Part shown: in pieces, positions 7,113 through 14,867 of the stretch | How positions within the stretch are numbered: position 1 is the stretch's first letter | Layout: each line of letters starts with the position of its first letter | From: Chrysochromulina tobinii | Taxonomy: Eukaryota > Haptophyta > Prymnesiales > Chrysochromulinaceae | Direction: 5' to 3' | Length of the DNA stretch: 16,372 nt | Assembly: GCA_001275005.1 (NCBI GenBank) | Contig: JWZX01002013.1 | Coordinates: 1-16,372, forward strand | Notes under the pieces: model-generated | Told to the model about the DNA's origin: nothing | Seen by the model: the letters and a program-made list of their open reading frames with translations, nothing else | The model's database searches: none | Made by a program: the position numbers and the translations under genes

Positions 7113-8835
7113 ATGGGCACGGCGTACTCTCAATGGCTCAAAGCCAAAGAAGGCACCTTGAGCGCCGCCGAGATCAACCTGGAGCGCCGGCTGCACGAGC
7201 TCCTCCTCCACCAGCAGCGACGACAAGATGGGGTCAAAAAGCAAGCAGCCAGCGAGCGCCAGCGCCACAAGCGCCGAGCGTTGGCGCCCGAGGTTCCGAA
7301 CGACTGCAAGGTGGTGCCTCTGCCTCAGGAAGTCGTCAGCGACGAGTGCATCGCGGTGCTCGAAGCCGCACGTGCGGCCAAGGAGGTCACCATCAAGGCG
7401 TACATCGCGCGAGCGCTCGCAGCGGAGCCCGTCGTGGACATGATGGACGCGACGGTGTGCGGCACGCGCCATCAGCTTCCGCGCGTGAGCTTGACGGAGG
7501 CGCTGTCGGTCCAGGAATTCAAGGCGATTGAGAAGCAGTACGTGTCGGCGCGCCACCTGCCCCACAAGAAGGCGCTCATCCAGCGCACGCAGAAGGTGCT
7601 CGAGCAGGTGGAGCGGCTCTCGGGCGTCAAGGACTCGGACTACGCGGTGGTCGACGCGACGGGGTTCTTGTCCGGCATCTTCGTGCGCAAGGCCTACTCG
7701 TGCGCCGGCAGACGGGGTCGACGCGCGCTGGCCGCCCTGAACTTCATGAAGGGCATGCAAGGGTATATGAAGTGCTGCTCCGGAAGTGGTGCTCTCACGG
7801 GCCACGACGAGCGCAACTTGCTCAAGTACAAGGAGCGTCTAGTGGCGTACGGCCTCTCTGCCGACAAGCACCCGACGGAGCTCGCAATCTCCGGCACCCT
7901 GGAGAGGCCCCAGAACGGCTCGGCGCAGCTCTACTACTACGAGGAAAAGAATGGGCGCTGCCATTCATTCCAGGCGGGCGCCTGGCTGGCCAGGCGCGAG
8001 CTGCTCATCGAGGAGGTGCGCCACGAGCTCGGCGCGTTTGGGCTGGAGGCGCACTTGCCGGACGTGCTCGTCTTCCTCGAGGAGTCCAAGCGAGTCCTGC
8101 GCAAGTACGGCGCGCTGCTTCTGGTCGGCGGGCAAGACGAGGTGCCCGAGGACCAGATCGATCCGGAGCTCGACGCCGAGCTCCTGTGGAAGATTCTCTC
8201 CATGGTCGTCATCGACTCGGGCAACAAGTCGAGATTTGGCGTGCACACCGACACGCCGCAGATTGCCCCATGCCTATGCACCGCCGAGTCCATGTACGCG
8301 CCGGGCTTCTACGACTACACGGGGGGGGGAGCTCTGCTTCTACAACGGCATGTACGCTGATGACTACGGGCCGGAGGGCTGCCTGTTGCTCTCCGGCCAC
8401 CGTGCGGTACACGCCCCGCTGCCCTTGCGGCCGTCGGGGGATATGTCAGGCATGCCCATGATGCGGTTCTCCCTCGTAGCATGGTCGCATGCAGGAGATA
8501 CGTACCCAGGGACTAGGGATCGGCTCGAGATGTATAGACATCAGTATGGGTTCCCTGACTCGGACCCATACGTGCAGCAGCTCGAGGCCGCCCTGCAGGA
8601 TGTCGCGCACATGACTGTAGGGGCCGGTAAGAGCATGGAGCAGCAGCAGGGACATGGGGGCCATCGGAGAGGCAGGAGCGCCAGCGCGGTGTGTGCTCTA
8701 GAGGGGGGGGCGCCAGCTGCAGCATCTGCTCAGACGCTGGCGCATCAGATAGTAGGGCAGCTCGGTATGCGGCTCCGGCTCGAGCTGAAGCTGCGCGGCG
8801 GGGGTGGCAAGTGCAAAAAGAAGAGCGCGGCGTAG
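7113..8835 (+). CDS. 2-oxoglutarate/Fe(II) oxygenase-like protein, about 573 aa; frame break at a G run
   Basis: The ATG at 7113 begins a 415-codon frame that ends soon after a run of nine G (8321-8329). The neighbouring frame continues convincingly (ELCFYNGMYADDYGPEGCLL ... KCKKKSAA, stop at 8833-8835). With one G fewer the gene is a single 573-residue frame. Signatures of the double-stranded beta-helix oxygenases are in order: FGVHTDT (His378, Asp380), GGELCFYNG, SGHRAVHAPLPLR (His433 as distal ligand) and MRFSLVAW (Arg451-x-Ser453, the 2-oxoglutarate-binding type). Two of these lie before the break and two after, which supports the correction. The first 340 residues are helical and charged, with no motif I recognise. 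The start MGTAYS fits an N-myristoylation pattern (Gly2, Ser6), though this is unproven. The tail is Gln/Gly-rich, then basic. Substrate is unknown. A second oxygenase-like gene follows 187 bp downstream on the same strand. Confidence 0.75.
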
Positions 8836-8927
8836 CTCATTTGTATGGTTCTAGCTCACGGGGGAGGGTACATGTGTGGAGCGTTTCTGTCCGTGCTCCA
8901 TAGGAAGTTGGATGCGCGCGGGGCGAC

Positions 8928-8975
8928 TTTAAATTACATTATCAATCGTCACTCACATCGTGTGTACCGGTACAC
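8928..8975 (+). promoter_or_regulatory. TATA-like box plus ACCGGT palindrome before the gene at 9023
   Basis: TTTAAATTA (8928-8936) is an AT-rich island in GC-rich DNA. The perfect 14-bp palindrome GTGTACCGGTACAC follows at 8962-8975, with its centre about 40 bp from the start of the AT box. Layout and ACCGGT core match those at 4488-4540. The palindrome sits where transcription would be expected to begin. Confidence 0.45.
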
Positions 8976-8991
8976 CTCTCGCGCGGATCTC

Positions 8992-9021
8992 ATGGCCGAC
9001 GGACCACCTCTGTCACCTTGA
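8992..9021 (+). promoter_or_regulatory. Nine-codon upstream ORF ending 1 nt before the main ATG
   Basis: ATG at 8992 is in a strong context (CTCATGGCC) and opens MADGPPLSP followed by TGA (9019-9021). One base later comes the main ATG (9023), which is in a different frame. It is the only ATG between the TATA-like box and 9023. The tight stop-start spacing suggests reinitiation control. Confidence 0.45.
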
Positions 9022-9022
9022 G

Positions 9023-10015
9023 ATGCAACCCACGCCAGGAACATGTCGCGGTGCAGCGCGAGCGGTCAAACGGCAGCGCTGGTGCTCCGGGTGCCTCTCT
9101 CGCCCACGCAACAGCCGATATGGCTCGCTCTGCACCGACTGCGGCAAAGCTGCCGCAGCGGCAGCCGGCGAAGATGGCGCTGCGACGGCGGCCACGCCCC
9201 CGAGGCGCTCGAACCGCGCAACCACAGCCGCCTGCAAGCGGGTGGGCGACGGCGGCATCGTCAAGCTGCCGCGCGGCACTCTCCCGCTCGAGATCCTCAA
9301 GAAGCTCGACCGGCTCTTTCTCGAGGGCCAGCTTTTTTGGGACAAGCTCGAGCGTGCCACGCCGAGGCTCGTGCAGGAGATAGGCCCGGGCAGCGCGGCC
9401 TGGGACCAGAGCGTCGCGAAGCTGCTACTCCCGTGGGTGAGCGACCAGCTGGTTGCGTTACAAGCGCCCCCCACCATGGCGGTTGCCGACTCACCGACGA
9501 GTGTTCTGCTCGCCACAGTCACAGCGAGCACCAAGATGCGCGCAGGCGGCGGGCAGCTGGCGGCGCACCAGGACTACGCGCGGTCCGAGTACCCGGGCGA
9601 AGCGGGGTGGAACTTCCTCGTGCTGATGAACGACACGGACGAGCTCGAGGCGTGCCAAGTGGCCTGGATGGGGTCACGGGACTCCCCCGACACGTCCAAG
9701 GGCCACTCCACCCGCGCCTGGCTGGACGCAAACTTCGAGAGAGTCTCCCTCACGGGCGAGTGGGGGACGGTGTACGTATTCGACTGCGCCACCTGGCACG
9801 CGGTGGAGCGCATGCTCCCGCGTGCCAGAGTGCACGCGACCCGATCGTCGCCTCCGGCGGTGAAGCGCACGATCGGCAAGCCCACGCATGCGGACTGCAA
9901 GGGCGCGAGCGTTGTGGTGCGCGCGCGTACCTCTCTGGTGATCGACTGCCGCACAGCGGGTCTGCCAGCGCCGCACATGATCGGGGACCCAGTGGAGAAG
10001 GTCTGGAGGCGGTGA
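9023..10015 (+). CDS. Zinc-ribbon plus 2-oxoglutarate/Fe(II) oxygenase-like protein, 330 aa
   Basis: The chosen start is the ATG at 9023. The frame is open further upstream, but only through a GTG at 8960, which lies within the promoter. Residues 21-40 hold a compact four-cysteine cluster, CSGC ... CTDC (Cys21, 24, 37, 40), probably binding zinc. A low-complexity Ala/Thr linker and an Arg-rich patch follow. The C-terminal half reads as an oxygenase beta-helix: QLAAHQDY (His182, Asp184), WNFLVLMN, then GTVYVFDCATWHAVERM (distal His259). The HxD...H triad with the hydrophobic G-T-V-Y-V-F-D strand is typical of the superfamily. The usual Arg for 2-oxoglutarate is not clearly placed (Arg263 or one of Arg267/269), so activity is uncertain. 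The substrate is unknown. The zinc cluster suggests a nucleic-acid or protein partner, which is inference. It is a single exon with no frame break. Confidence 0.7.
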   Translation: MQPTPGTCRGAARAVKRQRWCSGCLSRPRNSRYGSLCTDCGKAAAAAAGEDGAATAATPPRRSNRATTAACKRVGDGGIVKLPRGTLPLEILKKLDRLFLEGQLFWDKLERATPRLVQEIGPGSAAWDQSVAKLLLPWVSDQLVALQAPPTMAVADSPTSVLLATVTASTKMRAGGGQLAAHQDYARSEYPGEAGWNFLVLMNDTDELEACQVAWMGSRDSPDTSKGHSTRAWLDANFERVSLTGEWGTVYVFDCATWHAVERMLPRARVHATRSSPPAVKRTIGKPTHADCKGASVVVRARTSLVIDCRTAGLPAPHMIGDPVEKVWRR

Positions 10016-10449
10016 GTACGCATGCGTGTGTCACACACACGGTGGTCAACGCGGTGGCTGCGGACTGTGTCGGCGGAGAGACGGGCGGCTTCAATGCCAC
10101 ACTGTTGTATAACTGGTGAAAAACGTCATATGCGTGCGTGGATGTGTGGCTCCGCGATCATAGCAAACAATCGCGTTTGTCGATGTGGGTCCGGGTGTGT
10201 CTGACTAACGTTGTCGTGTCTCGTGTGTGGAGGGAGTCAGGGAGAGACGCAGTGGTGTTTCATTGGATGAGCTTCAGAGGGAGGTCCGCCGACTCAGAAG
10301 CTGTTTGGCTACGCGGTAGAAGCTGCACTGCCTCAAATGCAGTGATTCACTCAGTCCTGAAAATTGACTTGACTTGTCTTGGCACGAAATGGACGTGGGG
10401 CCCCCACGTCCATTTCCGATTTCGTCACCTTCGCTTCTTCCGAAAAACC
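10016..10449. other. Intergenic region with a strong hairpin
   Basis: This 434-bp region lies between the oxygenase-like gene and the ARM-like gene. The frame of the next gene is open back to a GTG at 10138, but the reading (VWRESGRDAVVFHWMSFRGR) does not look conserved and the best ATG is at 10450. The main feature is the near-perfect 31-bp palindrome at 10386-10416. A smaller inverted repeat, CACTGC/GCAGTG, lies at 10326-10344. There is no clear TATA box. Confidence 0.5.
10386..10416. promoter_or_regulatory. 31-bp palindrome with ACGT cores, 34 bp before an ATG
   Basis: The left arm GAAATGGACGTGGGG (10386-10400) and right arm CCCCACGTCCATTTC (10402-10416) are perfectly complementary around a single C. 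Each arm carries GACGTGG/CCACGTC, an ACGT-core element of the kind bound by bZIP factors. As RNA or extruded DNA it would form a 15-bp stem, although a one-base loop is sterically poor for a hairpin. It could be a dimer binding site or a tiny inverted duplication. Confidence 0.75.
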
Positions 10450-10626
10450 ATGTCCCTTGATGCAGTCGAGACGTTGCTACTCATCGAAGCGTATTGGAAG
10501 CGCACCGGCGTTTCTGAAGAGGAGAAGATCCTCTTGTACGCCCTCACCGTGCCATTGTACCAGCGCTTGTCTTCCTCCCAGTACACTGTCACGCGCCGGC
10601 CGACGATCTCGGCTCCATGGCCGTAT

Positions 10627-10684
10627 GTAAGCTCGCACTGGTCGCATCGAACGTCCCACGCGCAGAGTCCCGATCGTGTCGCAG
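10627..10684 (+). other. Short intron, 58 nt
   Basis: The donor is TAT|GTAAGC and the acceptor GTGTCGCAG. Removal joins the frames of exon 1 (...SAPWPY) and exon 2 (ACLLLALNSQ) in phase 0. It is the shortest credible intron in the window. Confidence 0.6.
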
Positions 10685-10990
10685 GCGTGCCTTCTCCTCG
10701 CGCTCAACAGCCAGCTCGAGAACAAGCCGATGCAGTCGTCGGTGCTCCAACGTGCCGAGAAGGTGAGCTCGCCACGCGCTCGAGCAGGTGGAGCAGCGAG
10801 TTGGCCGCGCTCCACACGCTGCACCCGGAGATGTTCGAGGCGATCGAGCACATCCGGCTCAACCATTTCAACCTCGGACGAAGTGGCTAAGAGCCCCAAG
10901 CGCCTCGCCCGCTCGCTCCCTTCGAAGGGGGAGGCACCCTACCTACTCGTGCACAAGCACGGGACCCAGTTAGACCAGTGCCGTTGCCAC

Positions 10991-11097
10991 TGCTCTCGCA
11001 TGCGTGCCTCGCGTGCCTGCAGCGCTGCATGCAAGTGCTCACCACAACGCCTCGCCTCCTCCCCCACAGGTGCTCTCGCATGCGTGCCTCGCGTGCC
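10991..11097. repeat. Exact 27-bp direct repeat, 80 bp apart, around a splice acceptor
   Basis: The same 27 bases (beginning tgctctcgcatgcgtgcctc) occur at 10991-11017 and 11071-11097. The second copy starts one base after the likely acceptor ending at 11069, so it forms the start of an exon. The first copy sits in the presumed intron. This indicates a local duplication around the exon boundary. Confidence 0.8.
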
Positions 11098-11574
11098 ACG
11101 CATGCTCATTCAGCGCTCGCCGCCCGCGAGAGATCCTCTTCCTTCGCAAGCAAGGCATCGCTGAGCTCGCCGAGTGCTTGCGCGACCACAACACTGACGT
11201 CAAGGCCACCTCGCTGCGCATCCTATGCTCTGCTCGCGGCCGAGTCGGCGCATGCGCGCGACGGGATGCGCACTCAGATGGTACTGCTGTTGTGTCGGCG
11301 TGTGAGCTCTAGTCGTGAGCCTTGTGAGCGCCTGTGTATACTCAGTGTGGAGCGTTAACGAACAAAAGTCTGTTAAAAGGTACAGCTCGGGTGACTCGAC
11401 GCACGAATGACACGCGCGGTGGGCGACCGTGTGGTCGTCATGAATGAGCACACCCTTCGTACCGATCCCTCACCGTACACGCCTCCATGCAGGCCTTCTC
11501 CGTACCGGACACACCGGCGGCCTGCCCTGACCCCCATCCCCCGCAACCGGGCCTCGTCACCCCGACGGGTGGCT

Positions 11575-11943
11575 TCAGACCAGTCCCGCCGTGACGAGCT
11601 CCTTGAACGACTTGAGGACCGAGCCGTCCTCTTTGCGTCCGTCGGGCTTCGTCTTGGTCCGATGGAAGCGCGGCATGCCCGAGATGTGGTCGGCGAGCCC
11701 CTCGAGGATCTTCACGGTGACCTCCGTCTTGGCGTTCTTCTTGCACCACTTGACCACCGCATCGCGCGCGGGGATCACGTAGCCGCGGCCGTTCTTGTCG
11801 GCTCGCTCCTGAGCCTCGAAGAGTGCCTGCGTCGCGTCCTCGAAGGCGATCAGCGTCATGGTCTTGGTCTCGTCGTCGGAAGACTCGTCTGCGGTGTCGT
11901 TCGCGGCGGAGGAGGCGGCCTCGCGGCCGCGCTTGTTGGACAT
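11575..11943 (-). CDS. Small charged protein, 122 aa, function unknown
   Basis: The chosen ATG (11943-11941) follows CTCACCAAG and starts MSNKRGREAASSAANDTADE, a basic then acidic/Ser-rich tail typical of disordered nuclear N-termini. The remainder is a compact domain of about 95 residues: MTLIAFEDATQALFEAQERA, GRGYVIPARDAVVKWCKKNA, EVTVKILEGLADHISGMPRF, then a basic loop HRTKTKPDGRK and the helix SVLKSFKELVTAGLV. The frame is open upstream to an ATG at 12171. That longer form would add an Arg/Ser/Thr-rich leader resembling a mitochondrial presequence and would overlap the divergent helicase start, so I prefer the short form. I do not recognise the family. It is head-to-head with the helicase gene and tail-to-tail with the ARM-like gene. 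Confidence 0.65.
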   Translation of the reverse strand: MSNKRGREAASSAANDTADESSDDETKTMTLIAFEDATQALFEAQERADKNGRGYVIPARDAVVKWCKKNAKTEVTVKILEGLADHISGMPRFHRTKTKPDGRKEDGSVLKSFKELVTAGLV

Positions 11944-12169
11944 CTTGGTGAGTCGGAGGGCGGTGAGGGCGGGGTGTGTGGAGGCGACGGCCGCGGTGCA
12001 GAAAAGGCGAACGCCGGTCGGTCGAGCACACAGAAGCGCGGCAAAACACGATCTGAAACCAGCACGAGGGGTCGATGTCAGTGTAACTGGTGTGTGGGAG
12101 TTTCTGAAAGAGAAGTGTCTCCACAAAACATCGCCTCGTGTCGAATAGACTGCGGTGGACCTTCTCGAC
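11944..12169. promoter_or_regulatory. Divergent promoter region for the small protein and the helicase
   Basis: These 226 bp separate two oppositely oriented start codons, so both promoters must lie here or overlap the genes. I see no TATA box. The right half (12040-12140) is less GC-rich than the left. Shared regulation of the two genes is possible but unsupported by a specific motif. Confidence 0.4.
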
Positions 12170-14524
12170 ATGACCTTCCTCGTATTGAGTGTGCTACTCG
12201 GCTCGCTCGCTTACATGCCGCTGCCGAGGCCCGTACCCGTGCCGGCCGTGCGCAGCCTGCGGCCGGCTCCGGCTGCGAGCCGTGCCGCCGCTGGCTCAGT
12301 CTCCATGTGCGGCATCCTCGCGATTGTCATCGCGTCGAAATCCTCGCAACGCTCGCCGCGAATCGAAACGCTGGCGATGAGCGGCCCTGCGGTCGCACGC
12401 GGAGGACGTGGCGGTGGGCGTGGCGGCGGCCGTGGTCGTGGCCGTGCCAACGCAGATCACGGCAGCGGCGGTCGTGGCGGGCTGAGCACCTCACGGCGAG
12501 GCGCCAACCGGGACTGGTACTCCCGCCGCGCAGCCGGTGACGACGCAACAAAGCGACGAGCGCCGCGCAACCGCGCCAAACGATGGGAGCGCGAGGGCGA
12601 CGAGCTCTACGCGGAGGTGAACAGCGATCCGTCCATCCACTTTCGAGGCATGAGTGCAGACGAGATGTATGGCGCGGCAGTAGCGATGCTAGCGAGGCTG
12701 GCGCGCGCGGCTGACGACGACAACGACGACCGAGTGCCGCCGAAGGCTCCGAGCTCCCCCGCCCCGGCTGCGGCGGCTTCGACGTCCGACGGTGGCGCCG
12801 CCACTCGGAGCGCGCATAACCCGGCCATGTGGGGTGCGTGCTCGGTAGGGCCCGTGCTGCGCCAGCGCCTCGAGCAAGCTGGCCTGGCGGGTCCCCTGCC
12901 GATCCAAGAGGCGGCGTTCGTACCGATCAGCCAGGGGCGCAACGTGGTCATCGGCTCTGCCACCGGCTCGGGCAAGACCCTCGCCTTTCTGCTCCCTCTC
13001 CTCGCGACATCATCGCGTACGCGCCCGTGCACTCATCTTGTGGTCACCGCGAGCGCAGAGCTCGCCGTGCAGCTTCAGCGCGAGGTAGACCGGCTCTGGC
13101 CGCCACGGCCGGCGTCGACGGCCGGCGCGGCACCCGTGTCTGCGCTGCACGTGGTCGGCGGTGGCGCGCTCGTGCGCGGTGACGACGGCGACGGCGACAG
13201 CTGGTTTGCTGGTGGCGAGGGCGCTGAGGCCACGAGAGTGGACGCAGAGGACATGACGCGCGCGGAGCTGCTGGGCGTGGGCGAGGCGCCCGTGCTCGTG
13301 GGCACGCCGCACGCGCTGCGCCGCCTCTTTGCACAGGCGCGCACGGCTGCTGCGTATGGCGGTGCGGGCGCAGAGCAAGCGAACCAGCTGTCCTCCAACC
13401 TCAAGACGATTGTGTTGGATGAGGCCGACCAACTGCTGGGCAGCGCAAGCGTCGTGGCGGTGGAGGTTCAGCGCAAGGCGCTCTCGGCTGAGCAGGGCGC
13501 GCCCATCACGGCGCGCCAGCGCGCGCTGCTCCGGGCGCGTGTGCAGCCGAGCGTGACCGAGCGATTGCTGGCCGAGCTCCCAGTGCCTCTGCCGCAGCTG
13601 CAGCTCGTCTGCGCGTCGGCTACTGTTGGGCGTGCCCTGCGCCGGCAGCTGCAGGCGCTCTTGGGCGCTCCGAGTGTGGAGAAGGCAGCGACGCTAGTGG
13701 CGCTGGAGGATCGTGACGTGAAGCGGCTGGTCGCGCGCCGCAGCGCTCTGGTCCCCCCAACCCTCTCGCACGTGTACATGCTGCTGCCCCCGCCGCCTCC
13801 GCCGCTGCCGCTGCCCCGTGTTGCCGGCAAGGCTGGGGAGGCACTTGAGATGGCCGAGGCCGGTACAGCGGTGGCGGATGAGGATGCCAAGACAGCGCCC
13901 AATACAGCGCCCAAGACAGCGCCCATGACAGCGCCAGACGAGGCGACACCTGTTGAGGGCGCCGTCTCGGACGCGACCGACGAAGCTGCGAACGTTTTGC
14001 TGAGCGCTCTATGGTCAGCAATGGGGCGTGTCGCCCCCGCGCCCGCGATCGTGTTCACAGGAAAGCTCGGCGTCGAGAGGATCATCGAGGCGCTCGCAGC
14101 CCGAGGCCTGCGCCGCGTGCTCTCCGTCCGTGACGCGTCGAACGCGAAGCCTCCGACGGTGGAGCCCAACGCCCAAGACGACGCGCCCAACGCCCAAGAC
14201 GGCGCCGAGACGGAGTGCGCCCAAGACGACGCGTCGAACGCGAAGCCTCCGACGGTGGTGCCAAACGCCCAAGACGGCGCCGATGGATGGGCCGACACGC
14301 CGGTGTACGTGGGCTCGGAGCGATGGGGGCGTGGCCTCGACCTTGACGTCGACTACGTCTTTCTGCTCGCGCCGCCCGCGAGCAGCGCGAGCTACACGCA
14401 CCTGGCGGGTCGCACCGCGCGCAAGGGCCGTCGCGGCACCGCCGTCACGCTGCTCACGCCGAGCCAGGCGCCGAGAGTCGTCGCGTTTGCAGAGGCGCTC
14501 GGGCTCACTTTCGAAGCGTTGTAA
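12170..14524 (+). CDS. DEAD-box ATP-dependent RNA helicase, 784 aa
   Basis: All main DEAD-box motifs are visible in order: Q motif (LPIQEAAF, Gln246), motif I GSATGSGKT (Lys269), Ia-like TASAELAVQ, Ib-like VGTPHALRRL, motif II DEAD (417-420), motif III SAT (483-485), a motif IV region IVFTGKLG, motif V SERWGRGLDL (Asp724) and motif VI HLAGRTARKGRRG (from His744). It should unwind or remodel RNA using ATP. The second residue of motif VI is Leu rather than the usual Arg, but both core arginines (748, 751) are present. The first ATG (12170) gives MTFLVLSVLLGSLAYMPLPR, a signal-peptide-like helix followed by an Arg/Pro/Ala stretch, which suggests a two-part plastid presequence. The alternative ATG at 12377 (Met70) starts directly before an RGG/GRG-rich tract that probably binds RNA. 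Helicase domain 2 carries low-complexity insertions: a Lys/Thr/Ala/Pro repeat near nt 13890-13950 and an acidic repeat at 14132-14285. There are no introns. Confidence 0.93.
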   Translation: MTFLVLSVLLGSLAYMPLPRPVPVPAVRSLRPAPAASRAAAGSVSMCGILAIVIASKSSQRSPRIETLAMSGPAVARGGRGGGRGGGRGRGRANADHGSGGRGGLSTSRRGANRDWYSRRAAGDDATKRRAPRNRAKRWEREGDELYAEVNSDPSIHFRGMSADEMYGAAVAMLARLARAADDDNDDRVPPKAPSSPAPAAAASTSDGGAATRSAHNPAMWGACSVGPVLRQRLEQAGLAGPLPIQEAAFVPISQGRNVVIGSATGSGKTLAFLLPLLATSSRTRPCTHLVVTASAELAVQLQREVDRLWPPRPASTAGAAPVSALHVVGGGALVRGDDGDGDSWFAGGEGAEATRVDAEDMTRAELLGVGEAPVLVGTPHALRRLFAQARTAAAYGGAGAEQANQLSSNLKTIVLDEADQLLGSASVVAVEVQRKALSAEQGAPITARQRALLRARVQPSVTERLLAELPVPLPQLQLVCASATVGRALRRQLQALLGAPSVEKAATLVALEDRDVKRLVARRSALVPPTLSHVYMLLPPPPPPLPLPRVAGKAGEALEMAEAGTAVADEDAKTAPNTAPKTAPMTAPDEATPVEGAVSDATDEAANVLLSALWSAMGRVAPAPAIVFTGKLGVERIIEALAARGLRRVLSVRDASNAKPPTVEPNAQDDAPNAQDGAETECAQDDASNAKPPTVVPNAQDGADGWADTPVYVGSERWGRGLDLDVDYVFLLAPPASSASYTHLAGRTARKGRRGTAVTLLTPSQAPRVVAFAEALGLTFEAL
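14132..14276 (+). repeat. 49-bp direct repeat inside the helicase gene, 96 bp apart
   Basis: Copies at 14132-14180 and 14228-14276 differ at two positions and encode DASNAKPPTV-[EV]-PNAQD twice. The spacing is exactly 32 codons. Shorter NAQDDA/NAQDGA units lie between them. The block falls between motifs IV and V, in a surface loop, and keeps the frame. Confidence 0.85.
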
Positions 14525-14867
14525 TTCAAGGGCCCACAGCTGATGAGTAAAAACGGTTTGCCGTCTCGCGAACCGAAGACGCGAACAAACTCTCCACAGC
14601 TCGGCATTGAGTAACAATGTGGTCTTGCCGTTTGAGGAATCATATCTAAAGGAAAACGGCATAGGAAAAATCAAGAGCGTTCGGAAGTTTTGGCGAGATG
14701 GCATTTCACGGTTCTGTGGAAGCGTGAACGGTCCGCTCGCACCTCGACATGCGCGGGGTGTGTTTGTCCCTTCTGCCCGGCCCACTGGCCACGGCACACT
14801 GTACACAACCCGACATCGGCTCTCTTTCTGAGAGGGTGTGGGCTTGTGGGCGGTGACGCTCTCCATC
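14525..14867. other. Intergenic region, no gene seen
   Basis: This 343-bp stretch lies between the helicase stop and the ATG at 14868. Its first half is AT-richer (tctaaaggaaaacggcatag near 14645). An in-frame TGA (14829-14831) lies 36 nt before the ATG of the next gene. I see no clear TATA box or structured element. Confidence 0.5.

Larger units (their letters stand above)
10450..11358 (+). pseudogene. Armadillo/HEAT-like gene with disturbed frames
   Basis: Exon 1 (10450-10626) starts at a good-context ATG (AACCATGTC) and reads MSLDAVETLLLIEAYWKRTG and onward. A 58-nt intron (10627-10684) leads to exon 2 (10685-10762), ACLLLALNSQLENKPMQSSV then LQRAEK, ending at a consensus donor AAG|GTGAGC. 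After that, protein-like pieces lie in different frames. SELAALHTLHPEMFEAIEHI followed by RLNHFNLGRSG ends at TAA (10888-10890). REILFLRKQGIAELAECLRD then HNTDVKATSLRIL begins after a good acceptor (CCCCCACAG, ending 11069). YALLAAESAHARDGMRTQM follows in the next frame after about 11224, running to TAA (11356-11358). The helical Leu/Ala pattern and KQGIAELAECLRD...ATSLRIL resemble armadillo/HEAT repeats, which are protein-binding solenoids. At least one single-base break, near 11222, is needed. It could be decayed, mis-assembled, or carry exons I have misplaced. Confidence 0.5.

Noticed and set aside
8960-9022. Upstream extension of the zinc/oxygenase-like protein to 8960
   Set aside because: It would start at GTG inside the TATA-palindrome region; the ATG at 9023 is the better start.
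10138-10449. N-terminal extension of the ARM-like gene
   Set aside because: There is no good start, the sequence does not look conserved, and the frame runs through the 31-bp palindrome.
10763-10787. 25-nt intron GTGAGC...GAGCAG in the ARM-like gene
   Set aside because: It is too short for ordinary splicing, and the resulting frame does not lead into the protein-like SELAALHTLHPEM segment.
11407-12540. 377-aa plus-strand ORF
   Set aside because: It crosses the opposite-strand small gene, the divergent promoter and the helicase start in another frame, and its sequence is Arg-rich shadow.
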